Source: Sympetrum striolatum (Eukaryota; Arthropoda; Insecta; Odonata; Libellulidae). From it: a stretch of DNA of 64,000 nt. A model generated the notes under the pieces. The model did no database searches. It was not told where the DNA came from and saw only the letters and a list, made by a program, of their open reading frames with translations. Numbering within the stretch: the stretch's first letter is position 1; every line of letters starts with the position of its first letter. A program made the translations under genes and the position numbers. The stretch covers positions 86,509,152 through 86,573,151 of the forward strand of contig OX388350.1 of the NCBI GenBank assembly GCA_947579665.1. The letters run 5' to 3'. This document shows positions 26,051 to 37,858 of this stretch, piece by piece.

Positions 26051-26100
26051 TGCAAGCAACTTTTACTCGTATATCTTTATACAAGTAAAAGTTGCTTGCA
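26051..26100. repeat. Near-perfect hairpin, 23 bp arms
   Basis: TGCAAGCAACTTTTACTCG begins the left arm (26051-26073). The right arm (26078-26100) is its reverse complement with one mismatch; the loop is TCTT. The flanks are also inverted relative to 24390-24450, so this appears to be the junction of two inverted repeat ends at the edge of the module cluster. Confidence 0.85.
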
Positions 26101-26170
26101 TTCCGCAAGCATGTTGATGATATAAATTTCAAGTGGATATCAAATCGAGAAGGTCCTCAAAAGAAAAAAA

Positions 26171-29100
26171 GGGATTGAAAATATTTATTATAGAGGTTAC
26201 CTTTCCATAGAATTTACGTGGCCATTCATGCCATTGTGAAGTTACTAGCCATTTGCTCCGAGAGACGGCTACAGATTGGGTAACTTAGGCAGTGATGTCA
26301 TACTTTGACTCCGAATTTGGTTGATTCGAAGTAAGACTTGCAGCCGAGAGATGTTCTTCGGAAGGGAATCCTAAATCCTTTGAAAACGTCAAATTGAGGA
26401 CCACGTGTATAAGGGGTCCCATTCATGGAGAAGATTTGACGTAAGAGGCATCTGAGAATTTTTCCGTATGAAAGTGTCAGTTTGGGTTTGATATTATTAA
26501 AGGAGGAGTGAGGTACGACAGGCGATAACGGAAGTATAATGAGTTGGAAAGACTGAGGTCGAGTCGAGTGGGCGGCTGTCAAGGGCGGGGAAATGAAGGA
26601 GGAGTCCATTTGCAGGGAAGTGTTCAAGCCAAAATGATGTTAAAATAAATTTGGAGGGAATGTATTTTTGGCATTATGTGAATACTTAAATAAATGAAAT
26701 AATGAACGTACTTCCTTAACCGATGTGCCTGAATATGGCAATTCATTTACGAAACTAGACGATTTGAAAATATATCAAGGGATAATGGTGGATGTCTGTG
26801 GAAGTAATTCAATTTTCATTGTTTTATTTATTATGGCTCTATTTCACAAAGTTGAATTTGAAAAGATCAGATTTATAAATACTTAAATATGGAATTTACT
26901 TAGATAAAATTAAAGCTTTCGATCATTAACTATTTTATATGTAGCAGATATTTCCAGGTATACTTTTCAACATAGATATTGGAGGCTATTGATGTGAAAA
27001 CAATAACCATAAAAAGAAAAAGTGTACAGAATCTAAGAATATATACGGTAAGGCGGTATGCAATCTCGGGGTACGTTCCACCGGCGCCTTTTTTCTGTAA
27101 CATCATCGTTTATTGATAATACTTGTGATAGAATTTATTGGGATTCTGAGTGCCTTCTGCCAAGATGTATGCTTATAAAGGAAGTAATTTCGAACCCTCA
27201 AAATATCATGATACGTAAAGATACCGTAATTGATATAAAATAGGGATTAACATGATTCTTATTTCAACGATATTTTAATTTACAATTCAATACAATTTTT
27301 AAGATTCATGTATTTACTCTTTAATAGTTTCATGGCTTGTTTTAAGCTTAGAATTATCCATAAAACCAAATCCAACAAAAATTATACCTTTCAATTTGAA
27401 ATATATTTAACTTTTACTGTAACATCAGATATAAATCTAAATCTGAATTATGTTTATAGGGTTCAACGAAACATTATACGTATCCGAAAAAATAGTCCCA
27501 AGTATACAAGTATTACTGTACACCTTTTACTCCCTGAAACATCCTGGAGGCAAAACATACGATTACCTCAATATTTCCTTGAATTGCGCATGGATAGTGG
27601 AAAGGAAGTATCATTTCATTTAAACGTGTGTCTTAAAGCCCAAGGATAAAGGGAAGGGAAAATTATGACATTGCTGGATATTTTAGCCAAATCTTCCTCT
27701 TTCCGGGCAGGTATTCTAATCACTAGCTAAATAGTTAAAATACTTTCCCGGAAAGTGAAAAAGTTCAGGTCCCATGTCGCAATTATTTGCTATCTTGTAT
27801 CCCTGAAATACTATAATTTTTTCTCATTTCAAATTGTGGAAAGTCAATACCCCAAATGAAGGTGCACACAAATGAGTTACATATTTACATAGATAAAGGA
27901 TACATTATCATATAATCAATTAATTCATGGCAAATAAAAACTCATAAATATATAGGATTCTATAGAAACCCAAAAACCTGTTTTTTCCCTTTTTTCGGAG
28001 ATTTTATTCACCGTGAATTATATTAGAAGGTTCCACGAAGTGAAGGCAGAAGTAAACCATCGTGTTATAATCAAGTCGTTTAGCCAATAAATTCGGTGAC
28101 GAATGATCTTTCCAAATATAACGTTCTGCGTATCAGGAATTGCATTTGTAAAAAAATATAAAAAAGAAAATCCTCAGAAAGCATGAAAAACACCTTTTGT
28201 AGAGGTGGAAACCAAAGGCGATGCAAAATATTACAAACGAAATGGAGATACAAATTTAGAAACTGATCCTCAATCCTTGATGATTGGTATCGACCAGTTA
28301 GGGCTTCTCTATCTCTATTTAATTCTTTGCTTTCCTTTGAGCCGTCTCCTTTTACTTTGAAATCAATGATCCAAGGCGCATTCTCGAAACGTAATGGATA
28401 TTTACTGTAGTTACTTAACTCTGAAACACTTACACCGACTAATTCACGGATATTGATTCAATAAATATCTCCACGATGGGCTTTACTTAACTTCAATTTT
28501 TTATTGACTTATTTTTCACAAATTCTTCGTTTACGGATTTTTTCGGCTGTACCATGAAAATTCTAATTTTGGAGTAAAAAAGAAATCGACGGCATTTATT
28601 TTCCTTCTTTAGTATTTTACAAACTAAAATATGTACTGTTACCTTTATATATCTTATGATTCTGAATCTAAATAACAAAAATACTGCTTCAAAACATATA
28701 AAATTCTAAAAATAAAATCAAATAATTCGTAAATGACTTTGTGGTGCTACATGACGTAGAAAGAAGAAACAGGAAAAACTTTTGGAACGAAAATAAATCA
28801 AATAATAATTAAGCTTTGCAAATACCACACGAATATTGAAAATAAAACAAGACTAGTTCCAATGCTTTAGCATCATACTGAAGATATTTTGCAAAGCTAA
28901 AATAAAATATTTTTCTGTTTTCTCTTCCGATGAAAAAATCATAAGAAAATCAAGCAATAAAATATTTTTATGGCTAAACAGATAATCAAAATATTATTAT
29001 TGCTATACTCAAATTCAAAGAGATGTCATAATTGCACAGTTAGCTGATGAGGAAAGGGAGAAGGAATAGGCCTCCCCTTCCTCGAAGACTTTTCTAATTG

Positions 29101-30803
29101 GATACAAGTCCATACTGTCTTAAATCGTCCCCCTGAAAATCAACCCCAGACTGCAAGGTACATGACTCCGAAGCAAAAATTAAATAGATTTTAAAATGAT
29201 GCTATAAAATAACGAAGAGGAAGTAGAAACTTACAAGTAGAGAGCATATATTTAAAGATAACTTTCTTGACTTCAATGCATTCTGCTTTTTTGAGATGAG
29301 AAAGTGTGACGAGAGGGCAATCATTGCAACTTCAAATTTTTTAACGCCATATTGTAGGAGTGAGCTTTCCATGAATCTAAGAAGGAATTCAAAAGTAACG
29401 AAAGTCTAAGTACTAAGATAAATTTTCAGTAATACTAAACATCTAAACACTTAAATAGATGAACTCGAGAGGACATCTCTCAAAACAGAGGTATGCTCTT
29501 TTACTTTTGTGCAGGAAAAATAAACTTCCCGAAAAGCAAGCAGCCCGAGGACATCGGATAGGAACATCTACCTAAAATAACACGTGTGGTTTACTTTTTA
29601 TGGGAAAGAAAGATAATCAACAGTTCCTCGCTGTTGAGAGAGCCTTTGGAAGGAAATGGTGCAAAGCGGAATCGAATTCTTTCTTTTTGGACGTGAAAGA
29701 AAGAACCCTAGAGATGCAGGAGAAGGAGTTGATTTAAGAAGGAGAAGATTAGATGAAGGGGTGCCCTTTTAAGGGGATAAATAAGGCGGAGAGAGTTGCG
29801 AAGACGTGGAATGAAGCTCAAACGGGGTGCCATGGGAACGAAATTCACAAGAGGAGATATTAAAGTCGTCATAGCAACGAGTGAACAAAGTAGCAGTCAT
29901 TCTGAGAAGATTAACTTGTGTTGCAGCGCGCAATCTCGGAGAAACATACGCTCAATGTGCAATTAGCGACCTGTTTTGTGTACTCGTAAGCTGAAATATA
30001 ATTTCTACGAGACTAAGGCAAGTAAACTCAAAGCAGCCGTCGGCCCGATGCTGCATAATACAGCATTGCTGTCCAGGTCTCTCGTAAAAAATAAACTATC
30101 TAATGAAGCACACATGTGAAGGTAATTTCCACTGGTTAAATTCGCTTCGAAAAGAAGAAAACATTGAAGAAGTCACCTCGGGCGTCCTATATATCACGTA
30201 CTATGCGATTGACAGATAACATTTATCTTATATTATTGGAATAAGCAAACTTTTGTTGTGCCATTTTTATACGCCTTTAAAGTCGTAAGCCCGAATTGTA
30301 GTTGAATCTTCAACTCCTTCATCGGAAGATAATAAAAGTTAATACAAGGGAATTAGCACAGATGTGGACTGAGTTGGTTTACTTTTGCTTCACTGGCTGA
30401 GCAAGAATACTTATCAAGTTGAAGAATTCCTCATAATTTTAGCGTAATTGGTCTCGTTATTGAATCTCTTAAGGCCAAAATTAGGAGTTCCTAGATGATT
30501 GCCCTTATTCGGCATCATTCATACCCCAGTAACTTTCGTGTTGAGAAGACCATAATTATCCTCCATGTTGAATAGATTGTTCTGATACTGTGAAAAAGGG
30601 ATATGGGTATTTAAACTTTCAGCTCCTAGTGTCGATTGTTTCCTCAAACGATACGCGACATTAACCGATTAAGGAAGTAGATCCATGCCACATACCAAAA
30701 GGCGAGTTCTACCAAAAGACAAATAAAAATATTTCATTCGTCAGTACATACTTTAATTTGAATTATTGAATTTTATAATTTTTTCAATCATGAAAAAAAC
30801 GGT
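26171..30803. other. No gene recognised; purine blocks at 26.3-26.6 and 29.6-29.95 kb
   Basis: AT-rich DNA interrupted by two GC/purine-rich blocks. The first (about 26300-26640) carries a 109-codon minus-strand frame of compositional look and no known domain. A short CTTTCCGGG/CCCGGAAAG hairpin lies at about 27700-27760. No element boundary, RNA gene or convincing exon was found. Confidence 0.5.
29826..29878. promoter_or_regulatory. Pair of X-box-like palindromes
   Basis: GGTGCCATGGGAAC (29826-29839) and GTCGTCATAGCAAC (29865-29878) each match the RFX X-box at 12 of 14 positions. They lie 39 bp apart within a purine-rich block. RFX factors bind such palindromes in animal, notably ciliary-gene, promoters. 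Whether these are bound is unknown. Confidence 0.35.
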
Positions 30804-31172
30804 TGAGTTTCGGAAGATGTGTCCCCTTTTTAGTTCCGAGTCTAACCATCTAGGTGACACCAGCGTTTGTTTACTTACGTACTGCATAGTTTAATATAAT
30901 ATTATAGACGATTTAATTAAAGGAAATCCGCCCACCCAACCCCCAACCCATGGGCGTTTAGCCAAAGTTATCTTTAAGTGCAGAGATTGTGAAAACAATT
31001 ATAGACGATTTAATTAAAGGAAACCCGCCCACCCAGCCCCCAACCCATCGGCGTTTAGCCAAAATTATCGCGCCGAAAAAGTGAGAGCATGTACCACGTA
31101 AGTAAACAAACGCTGCTGCCACCTAGATGGTTAGATTCGAAACTAAAAAGGGGACACATCTTCCGAAATTCA
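30804..31172. mobile_element. Foldback element with long terminal inverted repeats
   Basis: The left arm (30804-30881) begins TGAGTTTCGGAAGATGTGTC and ends TTTACTTACGTAC. The right arm (31091-31172) is its reverse complement with a few mismatches and indels. Both contain the AAAAAGGGGACACATCTTCC segment (or its complement) and CTAACCATCTAG. The core holds two direct repeats. There is no reading frame of note. Length (about 369 bp), long arms and non-coding core fit a MITE or foldback element. No clear target duplication could be fixed, so the exact ends are approximate. Confidence 0.85.
30901..31069 (+). repeat. Two 72 bp direct repeats in the foldback core
   Basis: Copies at 30901-30972 and 30998-31069 (97 bp period) share ATTATAGACGATTTAATTAA, the C-rich CCCGCCCACCCA-type stretch and GGCGTTTAGCC, with only a few mismatches. 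Confidence 0.9.
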
Positions 31173-31739
31173 GTCAAAAAAACTATATTCATAAACAAAA
31201 ACGCAATTGAATATTTTTCGTGGGCCCACTATCCCACTGCTGGGATATGCTCTGTCTGTATCTTAAATTAACCATTCCTCCAATAACGTGGGCAAGCCAA
31301 TGATTGTTGGCAGTAGACTGTAAATGATTCAAGTAACCACTCACAGACTAAACGCGCGGTATTTACGTAGACATTGAAACAGGACACGGATAATATATTA
31401 CACTAGAGAGAGAATGTCTTAATCGATCTCGAATCAATGCATCTTTCTTTCGGCTTCTCGTCGATTGCCTCTTTCAGTCCTAATAATCTCACTCATTTGC
31501 TCATCTGTGATGAACCGATTCCTAACGGCAGAATCTTTCCGCTTTGAGTTAAGGAATAATTGACTGAGCAAATAACAGTGGATATCGAAAGAAAAATAAA
31601 TATTCTTTAATTGATGATATGCTCGAATAAGCTAACTATAAAACATATTGCAATGAGAGCGAAACTCTACGCAGCATCTAAATTTTCATATAAGTACATA
31701 AAATGCAATCTCATTGTAATATCAAACTTACAGAGTAAT
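31173..31739. other. No gene or repeat recognised
   Basis: Ordinary sequence between the foldback element and the SINE palindrome, with short frames only. Confidence 0.5.
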
Positions 31740-31940
31740 TCCCAAGGAAAAACGGACTTGAAAAAAGACTGACGGGGCAGGGAATCGAACCCGGGATCAT
31801 CCTCTATATCCGGGAGGCTGCCTTAACCATCTCTAGCCGAGTAGCTTAGATGGTTAAGGCAGCCTCCCGGATATAGAGGATGATCCCGGGTTCGATTCCC
31901 TGCCCCGTCAGTCTTTTTTCAAGTCCGTTTTTCCTTGGGA
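31740..31940. repeat. Perfect 93 bp inverted repeat made of two SINE-A heads
   Basis: The left arm 31740-31832 is the exact reverse complement of 31848-31940 by manual comparison; the loop is 15 bp (31833-31847). Each arm contains a B box (GGTTCGATTCC or its complement), the GGCAGCCTCCCGG segment and a T-rich CAGTCTTTTTTCAAG segment. The right-hand copy carries the extra 5' bases in the loop and continues into a full 3' tail. The left-hand copy is cut at both ends. Confidence 0.95.
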
Positions 31941-31992
31941 GTTTTCCTTTATGCACGCCCTTATGTGCAAAGTCACCTCAACCCTTTCCTTG
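31833..31992 (+). mobile_element. SINE-A, tRNA-derived, plus-strand copy
   Basis: The A-box-like TAGCTTAGATGGTTAAGG and a perfect B box GGTTCGATTCC (about 31889-31900) mark a polymerase III promoter from a tRNA ancestor. The body matches 60362-60464 up to CAAGTCCGTTTTTCCTTGG. The tail (31952-31992, starting TGCACGCCC) recurs inverted at 34359-34400. Transcribed copies are mobilised by LINE machinery. Whether this one is active is unknown, but its sequence is well kept. Confidence 0.85.
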
Positions 31993-34358
31993 CATTACAG
32001 AGTAATTATTTATAAGATACGGAAGTGAACTCTTCCAACGATAGGAACAAATTTTACGTGCATGACCTGCGCAAAACCGTATGACTGAATGACATCGAAA
32101 CTGAGAAGATGCGAGACAATTTCGCTTATTATTTCCACGGTACATTTGGCACAAAAATCTGAATATTTGAGACTTCAATTCCTCGAATTTTAGGTGAACA
32201 AACATAACATACTATTTATGGCACGTTAATTTAGCGCAATTTTTCCTCTCGAGGCTGCAGACATTAAAAAAATCGACATCTACATTAGTAGTAATACTAC
32301 TGAGAAAACCTTATGGCAATTTAACTTTAAACCTCTGTAATGCTGTAAATACATACTTGCATAAGATACATTTTTTTAATAATACTTCAAAAGAAACTTA
32401 TAGATCCAAACTTCTAAAAATTTTATTTACTCTATTGGTTTTATCTTTACACACAACCTTAATTTTACATATTTATATTTATCTATTACTGGTTAATAAT
32501 AAATTACATCCATAATATCTATCTATCTGGAGTCTAGGTAAGCTCAAAGTATATTTATAATATATTGTAAATTGCACTGCCAATAGTATAAGGCTAGAAA
32601 AATTCATTTCTGCCAAACAGGGGTACAGACAGCAGACTGAGAAAAGGGGAAATTAGAAAATTGTTTTATGCCCAGTATTTCAAACTTGTAAACCAATGCC
32701 AAGCAGTCCGTTCTCACGCTTTAACGTTGAAGCAATTAAGTTCGTTTAGGAGTCAGGATCTGGAAAAAAATCCCTCTCTGTTTGTAGTCGGTGGAGCAGT
32801 AAGGGTCACGTGGAATTAAAAGGCGAGGAATCCCGTAAATGATACGGTAGAGGGAGTAAGTGGTGTCGGGTGCAGGAATTTTTAAAGGGATTCTGGAAGG
32901 ATTTCACGCCCAGATCGTCCAGGGAAGACCGCGATTAAAAAGGCACAGTTTCGGGATTCCAACTGTAGGAGGCTCTCGAGTCGAATTTGAAGAGAGTTGG
33001 CGCGTGAAGTAAGTCGTGATACAAGAGGAGAAGTATGAAATGGCCGAAAATAAAGTGTCCGCTGGAGAAAAAAGTTTCGGAGAAAGGCGGAATCTGTTCA
33101 GGGGAGAATGGGAAAAGTTTTTCAATCGGGAGACCGAATATATGTGTCGTGGAGTGCATGATGTCGAACTAATGTACCGAATTGCACGTTTTCAGATGCT
33201 GTGGAGTATCCTTTTTAACTTTTGTTGAAAGTGAGATTACGCATCGTCCTTGGAACGAATTTCGAGTCAGTCATAGAAACGTTAGCAACAATTCAACTGA
33301 AATGGAACCAGAAAGGATATCACGTATCGTGTACGACAGCGAAGCAGAAAATCCTTTTGACTTAAAATTGTACTGAAAATAATAAAGAAGGCAATTGAAC
33401 GTCAATAATATATCTTAATTAATATTTTTCAAACTCACGAAAATTTCACTCGGGTAGTAACCTTAACCCCCTTCAGTCATAAAAAATTAAATTTTTACAC
33501 ATCTTGCATAATGGTTAAATTAAATAGTATTTTTAACATATGCATAGTATGTACTTCTCTGCTGTTTTTACATTTTTAAACCACTTGAACTGCTATTTGA
33601 ATTGTTCTATATATTCTGTTCTCAATAGATAACATCTACTCACTTCCACCCATTTAAAATAAATATTTATAAACTTATCGGTACAAGAGTTTGTTGAGTT
33701 TTATTCAATATTATTTTAATAACGAATGAAATAAATAACTGCCTGAAACACATGTCATTCCTGACTTTAATATAAATATTTCTTATGCGAATTACTGCAT
33801 AAAAATATTCTTTCTTAGCCATGAATCTTGAATTTTGTGCGATAAGAAAATGTACTAACTGATGCATAGCCATGAATCAAGCCAAGTTTTGCAAATATTA
33901 ATATCGGGCCGTCGGATGTGCTATTTTAAATATTGAGTGTGAATTAACAATCATGACCTAAGCAACAGAATAGGTAAACGCCTTATGATACCGATGATTA
34001 TATGATCTACTGAGTACTATTAATGATACTTACATATTAAATGATATGTGATTTGAAGTCGTAAAGAAAAATTAATCACAAAAACATGAAGGCTCAGTAC
34101 ATAATTGTTTATATTGCCTGGATCTCTTTTAATCAAAATTTAAAAATGAAGTTTGTAGAAGAAATAACCTCTTAGGGCTTACAATTTATGTTGTTTTTAG
34201 GAATCCCTTCCAAAACACTTTCTACATTCTGTGAACTAAGATAAAGCAATCACTGACAGCATGTTTCGATCATCTTTTATCTTTGAATTTTCATGGGTCA
34301 TTAGCTAGAAGTGCTCTTTCTTCCAGGTATTCCCGATCACCAAATTTAATATTACATA
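31993..34358. other. No gene recognised; purine block at 32.87-33.15 kb
   Basis: AT-rich sequence. The GC/purine-rich block at 32870-33150 contains overlapping compositional frames on both strands without a recognisable domain. Nothing else stands out. Confidence 0.5.
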
Positions 34359-34400
34359 CAAGGAAAGGGTTGAGGTGACTTTGCACATTAGGGCGTGCAC
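34359..34400 (-). mobile_element. SINE-A 3' tail fragment
   Basis: About 41 bp match the reverse complement of 31952-31992 with one mismatch (the segment containing CAAAGTCACCTCAACCC). The rest of the SINE is absent or unrecognisable. The good match suggests a conserved or young tail rather than an old relic. Confidence 0.7.
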
Positions 34401-37400
34401 CCAGGAAAATTATATTACAATAAGTACGTTACGTAGTTAATTCTGGTTAGATTGTTAATGCAGTATCTTTCGTCATTCATGAACACTTTACAAGTATTCA
34501 TATTAGGAGCCAACTAATTTTAACCATTTTCAGTTAAAATTTCATTATAGTACGCTTGACTTAGTTGATGATATGAAACTAATTCCTAGATCTATTATAA
34601 TTAGAGAGAATATCTGCTTTAAAGTTATAGAAATTAAATTTCATCCTAGATTATTAGGAGAGGAAAATGTAAAATTTGAATCCGTTGCTCAGAATGGGCG
34701 TCTGCAGTAAACGTCAGCGTCAGTTGGGAAATGGCCGAAGAGAATCAGCAGCAGGAGTTGGGGACTAAGTGCTTCCGTGAGGGAAGAACTTAGCGTGTCA
34801 TGGCATTATCAGAGATTTGCGTGCATTTAAACACAAAAGTGTTTCACTATAAAATACGCACTAGGATCCTGCGGTGCAACATTTTCGGTAGATATTCTCT
34901 AGGAGTTCATTTTGTCTTGCGTCGAGGAGTGGAATATCTCCCATTTTGGTGCAAAGTTTGGTGCAAAGCAAAGCAAAGAGGAAAATTTATATTTCGTTTA
35001 AATGCTATCGTACCTTTCTCATGGCTGTGATAATCTGGAAACTGAGTTATGATTTCTGCAGAATATAGGTATCTATTTCGATCACTCCTTAATGTAATGT
35101 AAGGTTTCATCGATAAGCAAAGGTGCTGTATGTTTTTAGTCATAGTTTTCCGACATGGGATGTGAAGTAAGGGCTGACTACATCGCTCTTCTCCATGCCT
35201 ATTTCTTCTCATTCCTTCTCCACGCGGAGGAGAAGGTTCAAACGGTCTTGGGGCTGCAACAGCACAGACAATCCTCCACCGAATATTCCGACTTGTGATC
35301 TTGCCGAGAACAATACGAAAGATGAGTAGGGGATTGCCTGGATGAGTAATGGGAGGAGACTATCTGGACCTCTAAGGTGGACGAGAAGGCCTACCAGAAA
35401 TATAGATGATCCTCGCATTAATATAGAAATGTGTGCGTTTCTATGATCACGAGGATCACGAGAGAGAGAGAAAATATCTTACGTTATATTATAGTTATAT
35501 ACAGATATACTACACTATATTTATATCAAATAACTTAAACCTATGCATTGCTGCTAGTTATGGCTGAAAATGTGTCACGTATTCCTGCATACTTCTATGC
35601 TTCATGTGTATTGTTTTAATAAAGTATTCAAGTGTAACTTTTCATGCGTCGATATTAAAATTAATTTAGAAGAATCATTTCGCATATTCGATTTTTTTTA
35701 AATTTGATAAATTTTATGTGATTTATCGTTTGATGTTTATGTTTATTAAATTATGATTTGAAATATTTTTGTTATAAAAATGCTGATAAATGTAATTCAC
35801 GGCTCTTTCAAATAATGCAAAATCAAACAGCATCATTTATTGTGATTACACTAAGAATAACAATAAAATAAGAACACCGTTCGGGTTGATCATTTTTGAA
35901 TTTTCAATCAAGTGGTCATTGAAATATTTAATCTAATATTTCGTGTGATTGAACTAATAGAATCTAACAGACGTCAAATTCAGCTTTGTTTCAAAAATAC
36001 TGAATTATATAATAAATTCGTCTTAACCCTTAAGGCATGTGACAAGTATATTTATCATCGTAAGTGAAGAAGCTACGTTTCTTCACCGTCGTTACCTATC
36101 GTCATCGCCTATCTAAATAACAGCTGTCTTTTGAATTTCATCGGTTGAGTTCCATTTCCGTCTATCAAGATTGCAAAGATTGTTTGATTAAGCATCACCA
36201 CGAAAGCCTTATTTCGGTATGGTATATTGGCTTGCCGTTGTTATTTCCACTTATATGAGGAGCCAAGTTTAAATCGGAGTTTTTGAATAATATGAATTCT
36301 AGCTTAGAACATCATGCATGAAATAAAAAAATTGCGAAAAGGAAATGGAGTGATTGAGAAAATAATTTCGTAAGAGAAAGCTTTTGATCTCGGTGAATGA
36401 TTTGCATTATTTACTGATTTTAGCGATTATTTCGGCACAGTAACTCTTTTGTCTCATTTAAGTGTTCTGAGGTTTTACGACAGAGAGGGAATTTTAGGGA
36501 AATTTCGAAAGGGAGAGAATTGAAGGCAGCGAAAATATAAAAAGGTGTTTTTGAGGTGACATCCTAAATTAAAATTAAAAATATGAGGAATTAAAAGAGA
36601 CAATGGAAAAAGGTGGAAGAGGAGAGCAGAGGAAAATGGAAATTTTGAAAAAAACGAAATGTTGAAAGTTCGAGGAAGAAAGGTTGCCAGCATCGTTGAG
36701 AAAAAATTTGCATATCCGATATTTCCTCGTCTCCAAGCCATACTTTACTTAAAATCTTATTCATGACTAGTTATTTTACCCTATAACCAGATACATAAAA
36801 TTGATTTTTTACCAAAATATCTGGATGTCTATGAGAATTTTGGTTCATAGTATGTAAAATAGAGTAAAACTCAAGGAACGATGTGTATTTTTGTGTTATC
36901 TTCTAACTCCAATACCTCTTATATATATACAAATGACAGCAAATTATCCTATTCACGTAAACGTATTCACAGCTTAAAACCTATTTAGTTACTAACATGC
37001 GATATCATGTTAACCGAATACATAATTACTCGATACGCTAAAAGTAAGCGAGTGGGTTGTAGCAATGGTGAGCACAATTATTAGGAACTTAGAAAATTAA
37101 ATTGAATAATGTCATAACATTCAAGAACAGAAAAATTGACTCAGCAGATTGAACCATCATTATTTGCTGAAGATAGTTTTGGACTGAGTGGCGGGTGAGA
37201 TACATTTTAGAAGTACTCCTAAGTTTGGTAAAGGGAGGAAGAAATCGGTTAGATTAGGTGAGAGATTTTGAGGAAAAGAGAATTGCATGAGGAATGGATA
37301 AATGCAAACCAACACACCAATTGCCTGTAATGATTATGCATAGAAACTTTTTTAAACACATATATTCCCATGCGTCCAAATGCAACCATAAATGTCTCCA

Positions 37401-37550
37401 ATTTAATCATCGAATTATGTCATTTCGTCGGAATCTCTATTTGATCTTAATGATCTCATCCGATCGAGTAGGCTTTACTTTCTCTCTGTGTGTTTACTTC
37501 CCTTACATGAATAGAGAGAAGGAACGAAGAATACTCCAAAAACAACCAAA
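34401..37550. other. No gene recognised; purine block at 36475-36735
   Basis: A GC-richer patch occurs at about 35150-35420 with a short GA tract near 35460. A strongly purine-rich block lies at 36475-36735. Frames in both look compositional, and no domain or element ends were seen. Confidence 0.5.
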
Positions 37551-37562
37551 TATAAGGTACAT

Positions 37563-37692
37563 GGGCTCCCGGATAGTCATGTGGACAGCGCGTTTGCCTT
37601 AGGTGAAAGCGGTCCCGGGTTCGAATCCCGGTGGGAGCCAATGTGCGAAATGACCTAAGCTGTCGAAGCACTTTTAGCAATACTACTACTAC
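37563..37692 (+). mobile_element. SINE-B, complete insertion with 12 bp target duplication
   Basis: The tRNA-like head has a B box GGTTCGAATCC (about 37619-37629) and ends GGTGGGAGCC. The short body (AATGTGCGAAATGACCTAAG) ends in a (TAC)n/(ACT)n tail. TATAAGGTACAT is repeated exactly on both sides (37551-37562 and 37693-37704), which defines the insertion at base resolution. Related copies are at 41361-41496 (minus) and 3003-3389. This one looks young. Confidence 0.92.
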
Positions 37693-37858
37693 TATAAGGT
37701 ACATAAAGATGAGGAAAATTTTTGAAACGGGAGAATATTGGGCAATACACGACGAAAAATAACGTTGGGAATGCAAAGCACAAAAATAAATTGAACCTGG
37801 AATAGAAAGAATTAGAAAAGGACGAAGTCAGGAAAATATGGAATTGGTTAAAAGAAAA

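Larger units (their letters stand above)
23817..26170 (+). repeat. Cluster of degenerate tandem modules with T-arm/B-box-like motifs
   Basis: Related segments recur through 2.3 kb. The recurrent module contains TTAGAAATTGCTAC, TTTTTAAGATTATTTT, CTTCCCGATAT, ATAGAGATCATAAAT, a GGTTCGANNCC-type motif, TTACATTACCC and GGTATGATATCGA blocks. GGTTCGA-like motifs lie near 23949, 24674, 24966, 25231, 25541, 25699 and 25863, mostly 265-360 bp apart with a half-step of about 160. At 25538 and 25861 the motif sits in a CCTGG...CCAGG stem, like a tRNA T-arm. The array also contains a copy of the module seen at 233-555, and two palindromes. No coding capacity was seen. It may be the inside of a large non-autonomous element or a decayed satellite. 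Confidence 0.7.

Noticed and set aside
23817..26170. CRISPR-like array
   Set aside because: Repeats are long, degenerate and unevenly spaced, with no short identical repeats or unique spacers; the context is a eukaryotic dispersed repeat.
37294..37776. Frames of about 100 codons on both strands
   Set aside because: They cross the SINE-B insertion and its target duplications, so they are accidental.
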